From: Vibrio pacinii DSM 19139
Lineage (GTDB): Bacteria; Pseudomonadota; Gammaproteobacteria; Enterobacterales; Vibrionaceae
Assembly (NCBI RefSeq): GCF_000711795.1
Contig: NZ_KL543977.1
Coordinates: 242,934 to 306,933, forward strand
Direction of reading: 5' to 3'
Length of the DNA: 64,000 nt
Shown here: in pieces, positions 7,865-15,911 of the stretch
How positions within the stretch are numbered: position 1 is the stretch's first letter
Layout: every line of letters starts with the position of its first letter
Notes under the pieces: generated by a model
What the model saw: the letters and a program-made list of their open reading frames with translations, nothing else
Database searches by the model: none
What the model was told of the DNA's origin: nothing
Made by a program: the position numbers and the translations under genes

Positions 7865-8758
7865 ATGGCTGTTATGCATGAGGCCTTGTCCTCACTTCAA
7901 CAACGAAATAATGCTCAATTAGAGCTGTGGTTACAGTCTCTACCTCATCAGAACCTGCCTCTGATCGAGGCGATGCGTTACGGTTTGCTACTCGGTGGCA
8001 AACGTGCACGTCCATTCTTGGTGTACATTACTGGCCAAATGCTCGGTTGTGAACTCGAAGAGCTCGACACTCCTGCCAGTGCAGTAGAGTGTATTCATGC
8101 TTATTCTTTGATTCATGACGACCTGCCAGCCATGGACGACGACGAGTTACGTCGTGGTCAACCAACATGCCACATTAAGTTTGATGAAGCGACCGCGATT
8201 CTTACTGGTGATGCACTGCAAACTCTAGCCTTTACTATTTTAGCTGACGGGCCATTGAACCCACGAGCAGAAATTAACCGTATAAAAATGGTAAAAGTGC
8301 TCGCACAAGCGTCAGGTGCCAATGGGATGTGTATGGGACAAGCTCTCGATCTTGCAGCAGAAAACAGACAAGTCACCTTAGATGAACTCAAAGAAATTCA
8401 TCGCAATAAAACGGGTGCTCTGATCAAGGCCGCCATACGTTTGGGAGCCCTTGCCGCAGGTAGCAAAGGGGTGGAGGTGATGCCTCACCTAGACAAGTAT
8501 GCTGACGCCATTGGCCTTGCATTTCAGGTTCAAGATGACATTCTGGACATCATTAGTGACACCGAAACCTTAGGCAAGCCGCAAGGTTCTGACCAACAAG
8601 CCAATAAAAGCACCTATCCAGCACTACTCGGATTAGACGGCGCTATTAACAAAGCTCACACTCTGTTAAATGAAGCACTTCAAGCATTGCAAGCAATCCC
8701 ATACAATACAGAGTTACTCGAAGAGTTCGCCCGATATGTCATCGAGCGCAAGAACTAA
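7865..8758 (+). CDS. ispA: (2E,6E)-farnesyl diphosphate synthase
   Basis: 297 residues. Condenses IPP with DMAPP and then GPP to make farnesyl diphosphate for quinone and undecaprenyl carrier synthesis. The first Asp-rich motif is the bacterial DDxxxxD type (HDDLPAMDDDELRRG, Asp85 to Asp91) and the second is QDDILD near residue 225. The GGKRARP substrate-binding segment is at residues 44-50. A second ATG three codons in (7874) is an alternative start. It sits between xseB and dxs, 20 bp before dxs, in a probable operon. Confidence 0.95.
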   Translation: MAVMHEALSSLQQRNNAQLELWLQSLPHQNLPLIEAMRYGLLLGGKRARPFLVYITGQMLGCELEELDTPASAVECIHAYSLIHDDLPAMDDDELRRGQPTCHIKFDEATAILTGDALQTLAFTILADGPLNPRAEINRIKMVKVLAQASGANGMCMGQALDLAAENRQVTLDELKEIHRNKTGALIKAAIRLGALAAGSKGVEVMPHLDKYADAIGLAFQVQDDILDIISDTETLGKPQGSDQQANKSTYPALLGLDGAINKAHTLLNEALQALQAIPYNTELLEEFARYVIERKN

Positions 8759-8778
8759 CACAATAAGCGCGCAAAAAT

Positions 8779-10644
8779 ATGACTCTTGATATTTCAAAGT
8801 ACCCAACACTGGCTCTCGCAGACACCCCTGAGGAGCTGCGTAGTCTCCCAAGAGAGATACTGCCGAAACTGTGTGATGAGTTACGCACCTATTTACTCAA
8901 TTCAGTTAGCCAGTCGAGTGGTCACCTGGCCTCTGGATTGGGCACAGTTGAGCTGACTGTTGCTCTACACTACGTCTATAACACACCCTTTGATCAGTTG
9001 GTGTGGGATGTTGGCCACCAAGCGTACCCACATAAAATTTTAACTGGTCGTCGCGATCAAATGCCAACCATTCGCCAAAAAGGCGGACTGCACCCTTTTC
9101 CTTGGCGTGGCGAGAGTGAATACGACACCTTATCGGTCGGCCATTCATCAACCTCAATCAGTGCCGCACTTGGAATGGCGATTAGTGCCGCACAAGAAGC
9201 GCAAGATCGTAAAGTGGTCAGTGTCATCGGCGATGGCGCGATAACCGCAGGGATGGCGTTTGAAGCAATGAACCACGCTGGTGATGTCCATCCTGATATG
9301 CTGGTGATTTTGAACGACAATGAAATGTCGATATCAGAGAACGTTGGCGCGCTGAACAACCACCTTGCTCAATTGCTTTCAGGCAATCTATACACCTCTA
9401 TTCGTGAAGGTGGCAAGAAAGTACTTTCTGGCGTTCCGCCGATTAAAGAATTAGTTCGTCGCACCGAAGAGCATCTAAAAGGGATGGTGGTTCCAGGGAC
9501 ATTATTTGAAGAACTCGGCTTTAACTATATCGGTCCTGTGGATGGCCATGATGTCAATGAGTTGGTAAAAACGCTCAAAAACATGCGTGAGTTGAAAGGC
9601 CCACAGTTTTTGCACATCATGACCAAGAAAGGCAAAGGCTACGAGCCAGCCGAAAAAGATCCGATTGGTTATCATGGCGTGCCAAAATTCGATCCAAGCC
9701 ATAATTCGCTACCAAAAAGCAGCGGCGGCAAACCAAGCTTCTCCAAAATCTTCGGTGACTTCTTGTGTGATATGGCCGCGCAAGATCCGAAGTTAATGGC
9801 GATTACGCCAGCGATGCGCGAAGGCTCTGGGATGGTGCGTTTTTCTAAAGAATACCCACAGCAATACTTCGATGTGGCGATTGCTGAGCAGCATGCGGTA
9901 ACACTGGCGGCGGGAATGGCCATCTCCGGTAACCACCCCATTGTGGCGATTTATTCGACCTTCTTACAGCGTGGCTACGATCAGTTAATTCACGATGTGG
10001 CGATCATGAATCTGCCAGTGATGTTCGCCATTGATCGCGCCGGACTGGTCGGTGCCGATGGTCAAACCCACCAAGGGGCGTTTGACCTGAGCTTTATGCG
10101 CTGTATTCCGAATATGATGATCATGGCGCCAAGCGACGAAAATGAGTGTCGCCAAATGCTCTATACTGGTCACATACATAATGGTCCAAGCGCCGTTCGT
10201 TATCCTCGTGGTAATGGCATGGGTACCGATATTCAAGCTGAATTTACCGCCCTCGAAATCGGCAAAGGCCGCTTGGTTCGTCAAGGCGAAAAAGTCGCAA
10301 TTTTAAGTTTTGGTACCTTCTTAGCGAACGCGCTTGAGGCTGCAGAGTCCCTCAATGCGACGGTCGCTGACATGCGTTTTGTTAAGCCGCTCGATGAAGC
10401 CTTAATCAAACAACTTGTCGCAGAGCATGACGTTATTGTCACGCTAGAAGAAAATGCTATTGCGGGTGGTGCGGGCGCTGGGGTTATTGAATTTATGATG
10501 CAAGAAAAACAGGTTAAACCTGTCCTCACTTTAGGGCTGCCTGACAAGTTCATTGCTCAAGGTACACAAGAGGAACTGCATCAAGAACTCGGTTTAGACG
10601 CCAAAGGAATCGAAGCAGCGATTCGTCAATACCTTAAAAAGTAG
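8779..10644 (+). CDS. dxs: 1-deoxy-D-xylulose-5-phosphate synthase
   Basis: 621 residues, full length. A thiamine-diphosphate enzyme that joins pyruvate and glyceraldehyde-3-phosphate in the first step of the MEP isoprenoid pathway. The ThDP/metal motif GDGAITAGMAFEAMNHAG is near residue 153, the conserved WDVGHQAYPHKILTGRR near residue 75, the transketolase pyrimidine-binding segment DVAIAEQHAVTLAAGMA near residue 368, and the C-terminal transketolase domain ends in a normal way. It supplies precursors used by the ispA product just upstream. Confidence 0.96.
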   Translation: MTLDISKYPTLALADTPEELRSLPREILPKLCDELRTYLLNSVSQSSGHLASGLGTVELTVALHYVYNTPFDQLVWDVGHQAYPHKILTGRRDQMPTIRQKGGLHPFPWRGESEYDTLSVGHSSTSISAALGMAISAAQEAQDRKVVSVIGDGAITAGMAFEAMNHAGDVHPDMLVILNDNEMSISENVGALNNHLAQLLSGNLYTSIREGGKKVLSGVPPIKELVRRTEEHLKGMVVPGTLFEELGFNYIGPVDGHDVNELVKTLKNMRELKGPQFLHIMTKKGKGYEPAEKDPIGYHGVPKFDPSHNSLPKSSGGKPSFSKIFGDFLCDMAAQDPKLMAITPAMREGSGMVRFSKEYPQQYFDVAIAEQHAVTLAAGMAISGNHPIVAIYSTFLQRGYDQLIHDVAIMNLPVMFAIDRAGLVGADGQTHQGAFDLSFMRCIPNMMIMAPSDENECRQMLYTGHIHNGPSAVRYPRGNGMGTDIQAEFTALEIGKGRLVRQGEKVAILSFGTFLANALEAAESLNATVADMRFVKPLDEALIKQLVAEHDVIVTLEENAIAGGAGAGVIEFMMQEKQVKPVLTLGLPDKFIAQGTQEELHQELGLDAKGIEAAIRQYLKK

Positions 10645-10674
10645 CCTCAGTGTCAATGCTAATAAAAATGCTAA

Positions 10675-10899
10675 TAAAAAAGCCCTCATTTTTGAGTAAT
10701 GCCGATCAGTTAGTCACTTTATTGAGTAATTATTCACTATTTATTCAATATCTAATGGATATGGCAAAGTACCCGTTAAGCGAGTGAAAGATAGATACAA
10801 CAAGGGCTCCAGAATGATTATAATAAATCCTTCTGGAGCCCTTATTTTTATTGATGTTCGCTTAACTGACTGGCATTACTCATTTTTGAGGGCTTTTTT
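10675..10899. repeat. Nested long inverted repeat between dxs and truC
   Basis: Two outer arms (about 10675-10712 and 10861-10899) pair for roughly 33 bp: AAAAAAGCCCTC pairs with GAGGGCTTTTTT, GAGTAATGCC with GGCATTACTC, and TAACTG with CAGTTA. Inside lies a second perfect hairpin (10802-10843). Each outer arm also holds the small palindrome CTCATTTTTGAG, in the same orientation in both arms. Just before the left arm, AATGCTAATAAA is nearly duplicated. No ORF worth calling lies inside. It may be a bidirectional terminator pair or the remnant of a small palindromic element. Confidence 0.7.
10802..10850 (+). terminator. Strong intrinsic terminator hairpin inside the inverted repeat
   Basis: A perfect 13-bp stem (AAGGGCTCCAGAA / TTCTGGAGCCCTT) with a 16-nt A/T loop is followed by TATTTTTA. 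It probably ends dxs transcripts that pass the left arm, or truC transcripts in the other direction. Confidence 0.65.
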
Positions 10900-10925
10900 G
10901 TTTCAATCCATTTTTTCAGTCGATA

Positions 10926-11648
10926 TTACTGAGGTACTTGCCAATCAAACTCAGCGCACAGTGCTTGCCACGTTGAGTCGACACTAGCGCTGATCAACAC
11001 GTTCTGGCCAGTAAACGGATGGACAAAGGCTAAACGCGATGCATGCAACAACAGCCGATGTGAGTCATATACGTCTCTAAACAGCTTGTTATGTTTTCCG
11101 TCACCATGAGTCGTATCACCGACAATGGGATGCCTGAGGTGCGCCATATGCCGCCTCAATTGATGCTTACGGCCAGTCAGTGGTTTCATTTCGATTAAAC
11201 CATAGCGCGTGGTTGGAAACTTACCCGTTGAGTGCGCAACTTCAACCTGAGCCAATGGCTGGTAGTCCGTCACTGCTTCCTGCGCTTCTTTCTCTTGACT
11301 GACATGCTTATCGGCGATTTTATCTAACTCAACCTTGAGCGCATAATCGAGTCGGCCGGGTTGCAAAATCCAACCACGTACAATCGCATGATAGGTTTTT
11401 TCCATTTCATGATTGGCAAACATCGGCATCACTTGCGACGCGACTTCACTCGACAGGGCAAAGATCAATACCCCAGAGGTCGGTCTGTCAAGTCGATGAA
11501 GCGGAAACACATGCTGGCCAATCTGATCACGCAATGTCTGCATCACAAACTGAGTCTCGTGTTTATCAAGCCAACTGCGATGGACTAACATTCCTGCAGG
11601 CTTATTGACCGCAACAAAATACTCATCTTGGAAAACAATCTCTAACAT
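10926..11648 (-). CDS. truC: tRNA pseudouridine(65) synthase TruC
   Basis: 240 residues from ATG 11648 (MLEIVFQDEY). Converts U65 of certain tRNAs to pseudouridine. The RluA/RsuA-type catalytic motif HRLDRPTSG holds the active-site Asp54. KPLTGRKHQLRRHMAHL near residue 165 is the conserved second motif. The stop of yqcC and this start overlap as TGATG, so the two are translationally coupled, as in enterobacteria where truC was called yqcB. Confidence 0.94.
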   Translation of the reverse strand: MLEIVFQDEYFVAVNKPAGMLVHRSWLDKHETQFVMQTLRDQIGQHVFPLHRLDRPTSGVLIFALSSEVASQVMPMFANHEMEKTYHAIVRGWILQPGRLDYALKVELDKIADKHVSQEKEAQEAVTDYQPLAQVEVAHSTGKFPTTRYGLIEMKPLTGRKHQLRRHMAHLRHPIVGDTTHGDGKHNKLFRDVYDSHRLLLHASRLAFVHPFTGQNVLISASVDSTWQALCAEFDWQVPQ

Positions 11649-11962
11649 CAAGCACACACCTCATCAATTACTGCCAATCGCGCCAACAATGGTGTGTAAT
11701 CTGGGTATTGCTGCCAACATTGTTCAAAATACGGAGCAATCGCGAAACCACTTGGTAGTGGTTGCTTAGCATCAATCATGTTGCGCATGCGGCCAATAAA
11801 AACCCATTGCAGCCACTGCTCTGGTGCCAGAGTATCAACGGCAAATGGCTGTTCACTTTGCAGTGCCAGCGAACTTGGCGGCTGCTGTTGCCAAAGTTCA
11901 AGCGCTTGCATGTCGGCTTGAAGCTGATCAAGCAATTCAATTAATTGGTTCTGTTTCAACAT
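11648..11962 (-). CDS. yqcC: YqcC family protein
   Basis: 104 residues from ATG 11962 (MLKQNQLIELLDQLQ); the frame stays open to 12004 but the first 14 codons do not match the family. A short cytoplasmic all-helical protein. The conserved block is PFAVDTLAPEQWLQWVFIGR..., followed by QPLPSGFAIAPYFEQ, matching E. coli YqcC. Function is not established. It precedes truC, and in E. coli csrB lies next to yqcC, which agrees with the CsrB gene found about 2 kb to the right here. Confidence 0.9.
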   Translation of the reverse strand: MLKQNQLIELLDQLQADMQALELWQQQPPSSLALQSEQPFAVDTLAPEQWLQWVFIGRMRNMIDAKQPLPSGFAIAPYFEQCWQQYPDYTPLLARLAVIDEVCA

Positions 11963-12037
11963 TAATCTTGTTTCTGACCTTGAAAATGGGCTCAAGAATA
12001 CCATTTATAGAGGAAAGAAAGTTAGGACAAATCGCTA

Positions 12038-13075
12038 ATGGAAACCATTCATACCCTTACCCAATTGCTCACCAACAGTGATTGCCAATACCAAGTCTAT
12101 GATCTGGGAAGAAAAATCAAGAAAATCGACGCGAAGATGTTTGCCGACACCGAACAGGGGCAAGTCGCCTACCCCTACCCGATGCAGCGCAAAGCCCATC
12201 TAGCGATCGTCTATTGGAATCAAGATCAGCAACCTTGGATCTGGTTTCTTAAATTTGACCTTGATGAACGTGGCTTGTTGAAACAAGCCGATGTCGGTAA
12301 CTTTATCAAGTATGTACTTGAAGCAATGGGCACGCGACTCAATCAAGAGATGACTGAAGAGCAACAACATAAGCTCGCGAATAATCCCTACACTTTTAAG
12401 CCTGCTGAAGACAAAATGGCGGTCTTTCATAGTCAAGTTCGTGCAGAGCTAAACTTAGCCTGCAGCCAATACTATGAGCACGCACAACACTATTTTTCTG
12501 GCGGGCTTGACTGGGACAAATGGCATAGCGTTGGCTTACAAGGTGTTACCGACATCTGTGCCCGACTCGGCCAAGAGCAAAATGGTGTTAATCTGCGTAA
12601 AGCACTAAAACACCTGCCTAGTGAACCTCTCTATGCCCTACTTGGTGCGCTAGAACATACCGAATTATCAGACAAACTCGCACAACGTATCGCCCAAATG
12701 GCGCAGGTCGAAATTGACAGCGGCGAGCCTGATCTTTTCTTACTTTCGGCATTAACGCGCGCACTCTCTGGTGCTTCTACACCTATTGCACAATCGATTT
12801 ATGGTGCGATTTTAGCCAGCCCGAGACTGAGCCATCAAGAAGTGCTGATCGGGATTGCTGGTCGTTGCTGGCATTGGTTAAGCGATGCAAGTACAGCCGA
12901 GCAATTCTTGCTGCGCTTAGCTCAAACTGGTGACCAAGCGCTATTCAACCAATTGTTTGCTGACTTAGTCATGCTACCTGAACTGCGGATGGTATTACTG
13001 CCGCTATTGCACTCCAGCCCATCACCAGAGTTAGCCGCTGCGCTGATTCGCCTGCAACAATCAGCCAAGGCCTAA
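12038..13075 (+). CDS. DUF3549 family protein
   Basis: 345 residues, soluble, mixed charge, no signal peptide or membrane segment. It has a Trp- and Asp-rich N-terminal half (QPWIWFLKFDLDERGLLKQA) and a C-terminal half of helical repeats. The match is to the uncharacterised DUF3549 family of gammaproteobacteria, and the adjacent DUF3301 gene 2 bp downstream is its usual partner. No function can be assigned from the sequence. Confidence 0.82.
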   Translation: METIHTLTQLLTNSDCQYQVYDLGRKIKKIDAKMFADTEQGQVAYPYPMQRKAHLAIVYWNQDQQPWIWFLKFDLDERGLLKQADVGNFIKYVLEAMGTRLNQEMTEEQQHKLANNPYTFKPAEDKMAVFHSQVRAELNLACSQYYEHAQHYFSGGLDWDKWHSVGLQGVTDICARLGQEQNGVNLRKALKHLPSEPLYALLGALEHTELSDKLAQRIAQMAQVEIDSGEPDLFLLSALTRALSGASTPIAQSIYGAILASPRLSHQEVLIGIAGRCWHWLSDASTAEQFLLRLAQTGDQALFNQLFADLVMLPELRMVLLPLLHSSPSPELAAALIRLQQSAKA

Positions 13076-13077
13076 CT

Positions 13078-13377
13078 ATGATCAGTGACCTTTTCGCCAT
13101 CCTCGGTTTGGTATGCCTGTGCTTACTCTTTTGGCAACAACGTCGCCAAGCGGAGTTAGTCAAAACGATTGCCGCCCGCCAGTGTAAACAACTGGATTTG
13201 CAACTTATCAGCGTTGCTTTAAAAGGTCACAAATTAAAAACGCCAGACGGAGTCTGGCGTTGGCATTCTGTTTATCAATTTGAATTTTCATCACTCGGCG
13301 ATGATTGCTATCAAGGCAACATCATCATGCAAGGATTTCAGCTAGCGAAGGTTGATCTACCGCCACATCGGATGTAA
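13078..13377 (+). CDS. DUF3301 family protein (single-pass membrane)
   Basis: 99 residues. One N-terminal membrane helix (about 4-20, LFAILGLVCLCLLFWQ) is followed by a basic QQRRQAEL stretch and a soluble domain ending in VDLPPHRM, the family's conserved tail. It starts 2 bp after the DUF3549 stop, so the two are probably one transcript. The last 53 bp lie antisense to the end of the convergent GNAT gene. Function is unknown. Confidence 0.85.
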   Translation: MISDLFAILGLVCLCLLFWQQRRQAELVKTIAARQCKQLDLQLISVALKGHKLKTPDGVWRWHSVYQFEFSSLGDDCYQGNIIMQGFQLAKVDLPPHRM

Positions 13378-13843
13378 ATCGATATTCGTTATATGGACCG
13401 AACGCGTCTTGCTTGCGGACCTTAAACTGAAAGCCCAATTTTTGCAGAATTCGTATCGACGGCTGATGGTCTATATTAGCCGTGGCAACGACATGTGTTA
13501 AATTTAAGTCTCTGACTGCTTTTGGAAAAAATGCCTGCAAGGCTTCACTGGCAAAGCCGATTCCCCAATATAACTTATCAAAGATAAAACCTAACTCAGG
13601 CTCGCTATCAAGATCACAAATAAAAATATGCCCCACATAGTCACGGCTACGACTATCTAAAACAGCCATCGCATAAAGATTAGGGTCATTGAGCGTTTTC
13701 TCAAATAATTGTTTTGCCGACGAAACGGTATGGGCACCATTCATTTGAGCACGATTAATACCACAACAGTTAAGCATGAGAAATTCTGATTGTAGTGATT
13801 CGTTATAAGGTACTAATAACGAACGGCGAGTCACAATAGTCAT
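13325..13843 (-). CDS. GNAT family N-acetyltransferase (RimJ/RimL type)
   Basis: 172 residues of the GNAT fold. The acetyl-CoA binding region is visible (ELGFIFDKLYWGIGFASEAL, residues 84-103), followed by the family C-terminal NxxSxRxLxKLGF pattern (DHQPSIRILQKLGFQFK). The acceptor is unknown; relatives acetylate ribosomal protein N termini or small amines. The 3' end overlaps the DUF3301 coding region by 53 bp on the opposite strand. Transcribed alone. Confidence 0.85.
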   Translation of the reverse strand: MTIVTRRSLLVPYNESLQSEFLMLNCCGINRAQMNGAHTVSSAKQLFEKTLNDPNLYAMAVLDSRSRDYVGHIFICDLDSEPELGFIFDKLYWGIGFASEALQAFFPKAVRDLNLTHVVATANIDHQPSIRILQKLGFQFKVRKQDAFGPYNEYRFTSDVAVDQPSLAEILA

Positions 13844-13974
13844 GACACATCCTTGTTAGCAGCTAAAATTGTTTTGAAAAACAAAGCCGAAAAATTAAAC
13901 CAACGGGCAACAACCGGTATTGATCTGGGTTGTAATTATTGGGATGTTATGAGTCTTTTTTCCCAAGGTGAGAT

Positions 13975-14375
13975 CTAAGAAAGCCCCGACACGTGAGTAT
14001 CGGGGCTATAGTCTTACTCGCAGCAGTCCGGCTACAAAAGGTGCTCCATGCATCTTCCTTAATAGTTACTGAATCCTTCAGCAATATCCTTACTTCGCCG
14101 TCCTAGCGGTGTCCTATTCATCCTGATAGCCAACTATCCTAGTTAGCGCGCATCACTTGTTCCTTGAGCGGTGTCCCTAGTATCATCCTGATACTGTCCT
14201 TCCTCAATCTAGAGGTGTCCATTGCTTTCCTTAGTCACTCACATCCTGTCAGTGATTGTATCCTTACAATGTCCTTTCGCTCCATGCTTGACTGACTTTC
14301 CTCGTCAACCAATCTTCATCCTGAAGTTTTCCTATCCTTGGTATTTCCTGTTCCGTGTCAGCATCCTTCCGACAG
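13975..14375 (-). ncRNA. csrB: CsrB-family regulatory RNA
   Basis: About 400 nt on the minus strand, densely studded with GGA motifs: by hand I count about 28, of which about 21 are AGGA. Many sit in hairpin loops, for example GTATC-AGGAT-GATAC (14194-14180) and CTTC-AGGAT-GAAG (14326-14314). It ends in a GC-rich intrinsic terminator (AGCCCCGA / TCGGGGCT, about 14007-13982) followed by CTTTCTTAG. CsrB RNAs sequester the translational regulator CsrA. In E. coli csrB lies beside yqcC, and yqcC is about 2 kb away here. The 5' end is inferred from the promoter. Confidence 0.9.
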
Positions 14376-14380
14376 CTATT

Positions 14381-14408
14381 AATTTACGCTTTTGGCGATT
14401 GAAGACAA
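14381..14408 (-). promoter_or_regulatory. Candidate sigma-70 promoter of csrB
   Basis: On the minus strand TTGTCT (14408-14403), 16 bp, TAAATT (14386-14381). It would start the RNA near 14374, just before the first GGA motifs. Confidence 0.5.
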
Positions 14409-14532
14409 TATACAGCAGAAAAAAAACGCTCGAAACAAGTGTGCAACAATTTAACTTTTCTTTATAAAACAGAAACCTAAGATGTTTTTACTGATATTTC
14501 TGCGCAAAAAGAATCTATTCTCGCACACTTGG

Positions 14533-14550
14533 TGTAAGAGATATCTCACA
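14533..14550. promoter_or_regulatory. GacA/UvrY/VarA-type activator box upstream of csrB
   Basis: TGTAAGAGATATCTCACA is an 18-bp imperfect palindrome matching the TGTAAG-N6-CTTACA consensus for the GacA/UvrY/VarA response regulator at all but one position. It lies about 160 bp upstream of the inferred csrB start, similar to the distance in E. coli. It is also about 80 bp upstream of the divergent 94-aa gene, so it could act on either. Confidence 0.75.
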
Positions 14551-14627
14551 ACCAAATGCCTAATTTACCATTCGCCTATTGGCTCGCTGAGCAGTAAAAT
14601 ACCAATATCAAAGCAAAAGGAGGTTAT

Positions 14628-14912
14628 ATGCTGACCCAAGATGTTAGCCAAGAGCTAAAACAGGTACTTGAACAATTACAACATGAAGGCAAAGAGCCAA
14701 GCATCGCTTTGGTTAAAGCCCGCTTATCAACATCAGTGCCAATGCCTGCTTTGATCACGACGATTAAAAGTTGGAAAAGTGCCCAACGCGTACCGAAAAT
14801 AGAAATCGCGGCGCCTGAACAAGCGAATGACAGTGATAAAATCGCTCAGCTCGAAAAACAAGTAAAAGCATTAACCGCGCGATTGACCGTATTGGAAGAG
14901 AAACTACGCTAA
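14628..14912 (+). CDS. Small predicted DNA-binding/coiled-coil protein, function unknown
   Basis: 94 residues, preceded by a very strong ribosome binding site (AAAGGAGGTTAT). The N-terminal half is helical with an arrangement (EGKEPSIALVKARLSTSVPM, about 25-44) that looks like a small winged helix-turn-helix as in KfrA-type N-terminal domains. The C-terminal third is a clear coiled coil (heptad-like IAQLEKQVKALTARLTVLEE, about 72-91). No close family is recognised. It is divergent from csrB across a shared upstream region that holds the GacA-type box. Confidence 0.7.
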   Translation: MLTQDVSQELKQVLEQLQHEGKEPSIALVKARLSTSVPMPALITTIKSWKSAQRVPKIEIAAPEQANDSDKIAQLEKQVKALTARLTVLEEKLR

Positions 14913-14987
14913 ATCGCCCCCTCGAACCCGTCGCTTAGTCAGCAGGTGACGATTGATGCTTAGCCTATTGATGAATAAAAGCAATGC

Positions 14988-15024
14988 ATAAAAAAAGCTT
15001 GGCAAATCAGCCAAGCTTTTTTTC
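14988..15024. terminator. Bidirectional terminator between the 94-aa gene and sucD
   Basis: AAAAAAAGCTTGGC / GCCAAGCTTTTTTT with a short loop has A-runs on the left and T-runs on the right, so it can end transcripts from both convergent genes. Confidence 0.85.
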
Positions 15025-15038
15025 ATTTCAATCGATAC

Positions 15039-15911
15039 TTACCAGCCAGTGACTTCACGTAGGCCTTTACCGATATCAGCAAGAGATTTGACGGTTTTAA
15101 CGCCAGCCGCTTCTAGTGCCGCAAATTTGTCTTCCGCCGTACCTTTACCACCAGAAATGATAGCGCCGGCGTGGCCCATACGCTTCCCTGGAGGAGCTGT
15201 TACACCTGCAATGTAAGAAACAACAGGCTTAGTCACGTTTTCTTTAATAAACGCAGCCGCTTCTTCTTCTGCGGTACCACCTATTTCACCGATCATGACG
15301 ATCGCTTCTGTTTCAGGGTCTTCTTGGAACAATTTCAAAATATCAATGAAGTTTGAACCTGGGATTGGGTCACCGCCGATACCAACACACGTAGACTGGC
15401 CGAAACCTTCGTCAGTGGTTTGCTTAACAGCTTCGTACGTTAGCGTTCCTGAGCGAGAGACGATACCGACTTTACCTTTCTTATGGATATGACCAGGCAT
15501 GATACCGATCTTACACTCATCCGGAGTGATAACACCCGGACAGTTAGGGCCAATCATGCGAACACCCGTTTCTTCTAGCTTCACTTTTACATCGATCATA
15601 TCGATAGTAGGAATGCCTTCAGTGATGGTCACAATCAGTTTGATGCCTGCGTCAATCGCTTCTAAGATCGCATCTTTACAGAAAGGTGCTGGTACATAGA
15701 TAACTGTTGCTGTCGCGCCAGTCACTTCAACGGCTTCACGTACTGTATTGAAAACGGGTAGACCAAGATGCGTTTGACCGCCTTTACCCGGAGAAACACC
15801 ACCCACCATCTGCGTACCGTATGCGATCGCTTGCTCTGAGTGGAACGTACCTTGACCACCAGTGAAGCCCTGACAGATTACCTTGGTGTCTTTATTAATT
15901 AGTACAGACAT
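15039..15911 (-). CDS. sucD: Succinate-CoA ligase (ADP-forming) subunit alpha
   Basis: 290 residues. With SucC it converts succinyl-CoA to succinate, making a nucleoside triphosphate. The CoA-binding Rossmann motif GFTGGQGTFHSEQAIAYGT is near residue 16 and the phosphohistidine sits in the MGHAGAI motif near residue 246. The start overlaps the sucC stop by one base (TAATG), which couples translation. It is the last gene of the sdh-suc cluster, followed at once by a terminator. Confidence 0.97.
   Translation of the reverse strand: MSVLINKDTKVICQGFTGGQGTFHSEQAIAYGTQMVGGVSPGKGGQTHLGLPVFNTVREAVEVTGATATVIYVPAPFCKDAILEAIDAGIKLIVTITEGIPTIDMIDVKVKLEETGVRMIGPNCPGVITPDECKIGIMPGHIHKKGKVGIVSRSGTLTYEAVKQTTDEGFGQSTCVGIGGDPIPGSNFIDILKLFQEDPETEAIVMIGEIGGTAEEEAAAFIKENVTKPVVSYIAGVTAPPGKRMGHAGAIISGGKGTAEDKFAALEAAGVKTVKSLADIGKGLREVTGW

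Noticed and set aside
8158..8391. 77-codon minus-strand ORF inside ispA, and similar shadows in purL, sucA, dxs and others
   Set aside because: They lie wholly within well-supported genes in other frames, with no ribosome binding site and no family match.
10675..10899. Integron attC site (VCR) in the inverted repeat
   Set aside because: It lacks the core site pattern of attC, no cassette genes are nearby and there is no integrase.
10784..10987. 67-codon ORF on the plus strand
   Set aside because: It spans the inner hairpin and right arm of the inverted repeat and ends inside truC on the opposite strand.
14222..14467. 81-codon ORF on the plus strand
   Set aside because: It runs antisense through the CsrB RNA and its promoter, with Ser/Pro/Leu-rich composition from the TCC motifs. 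Not a gene.
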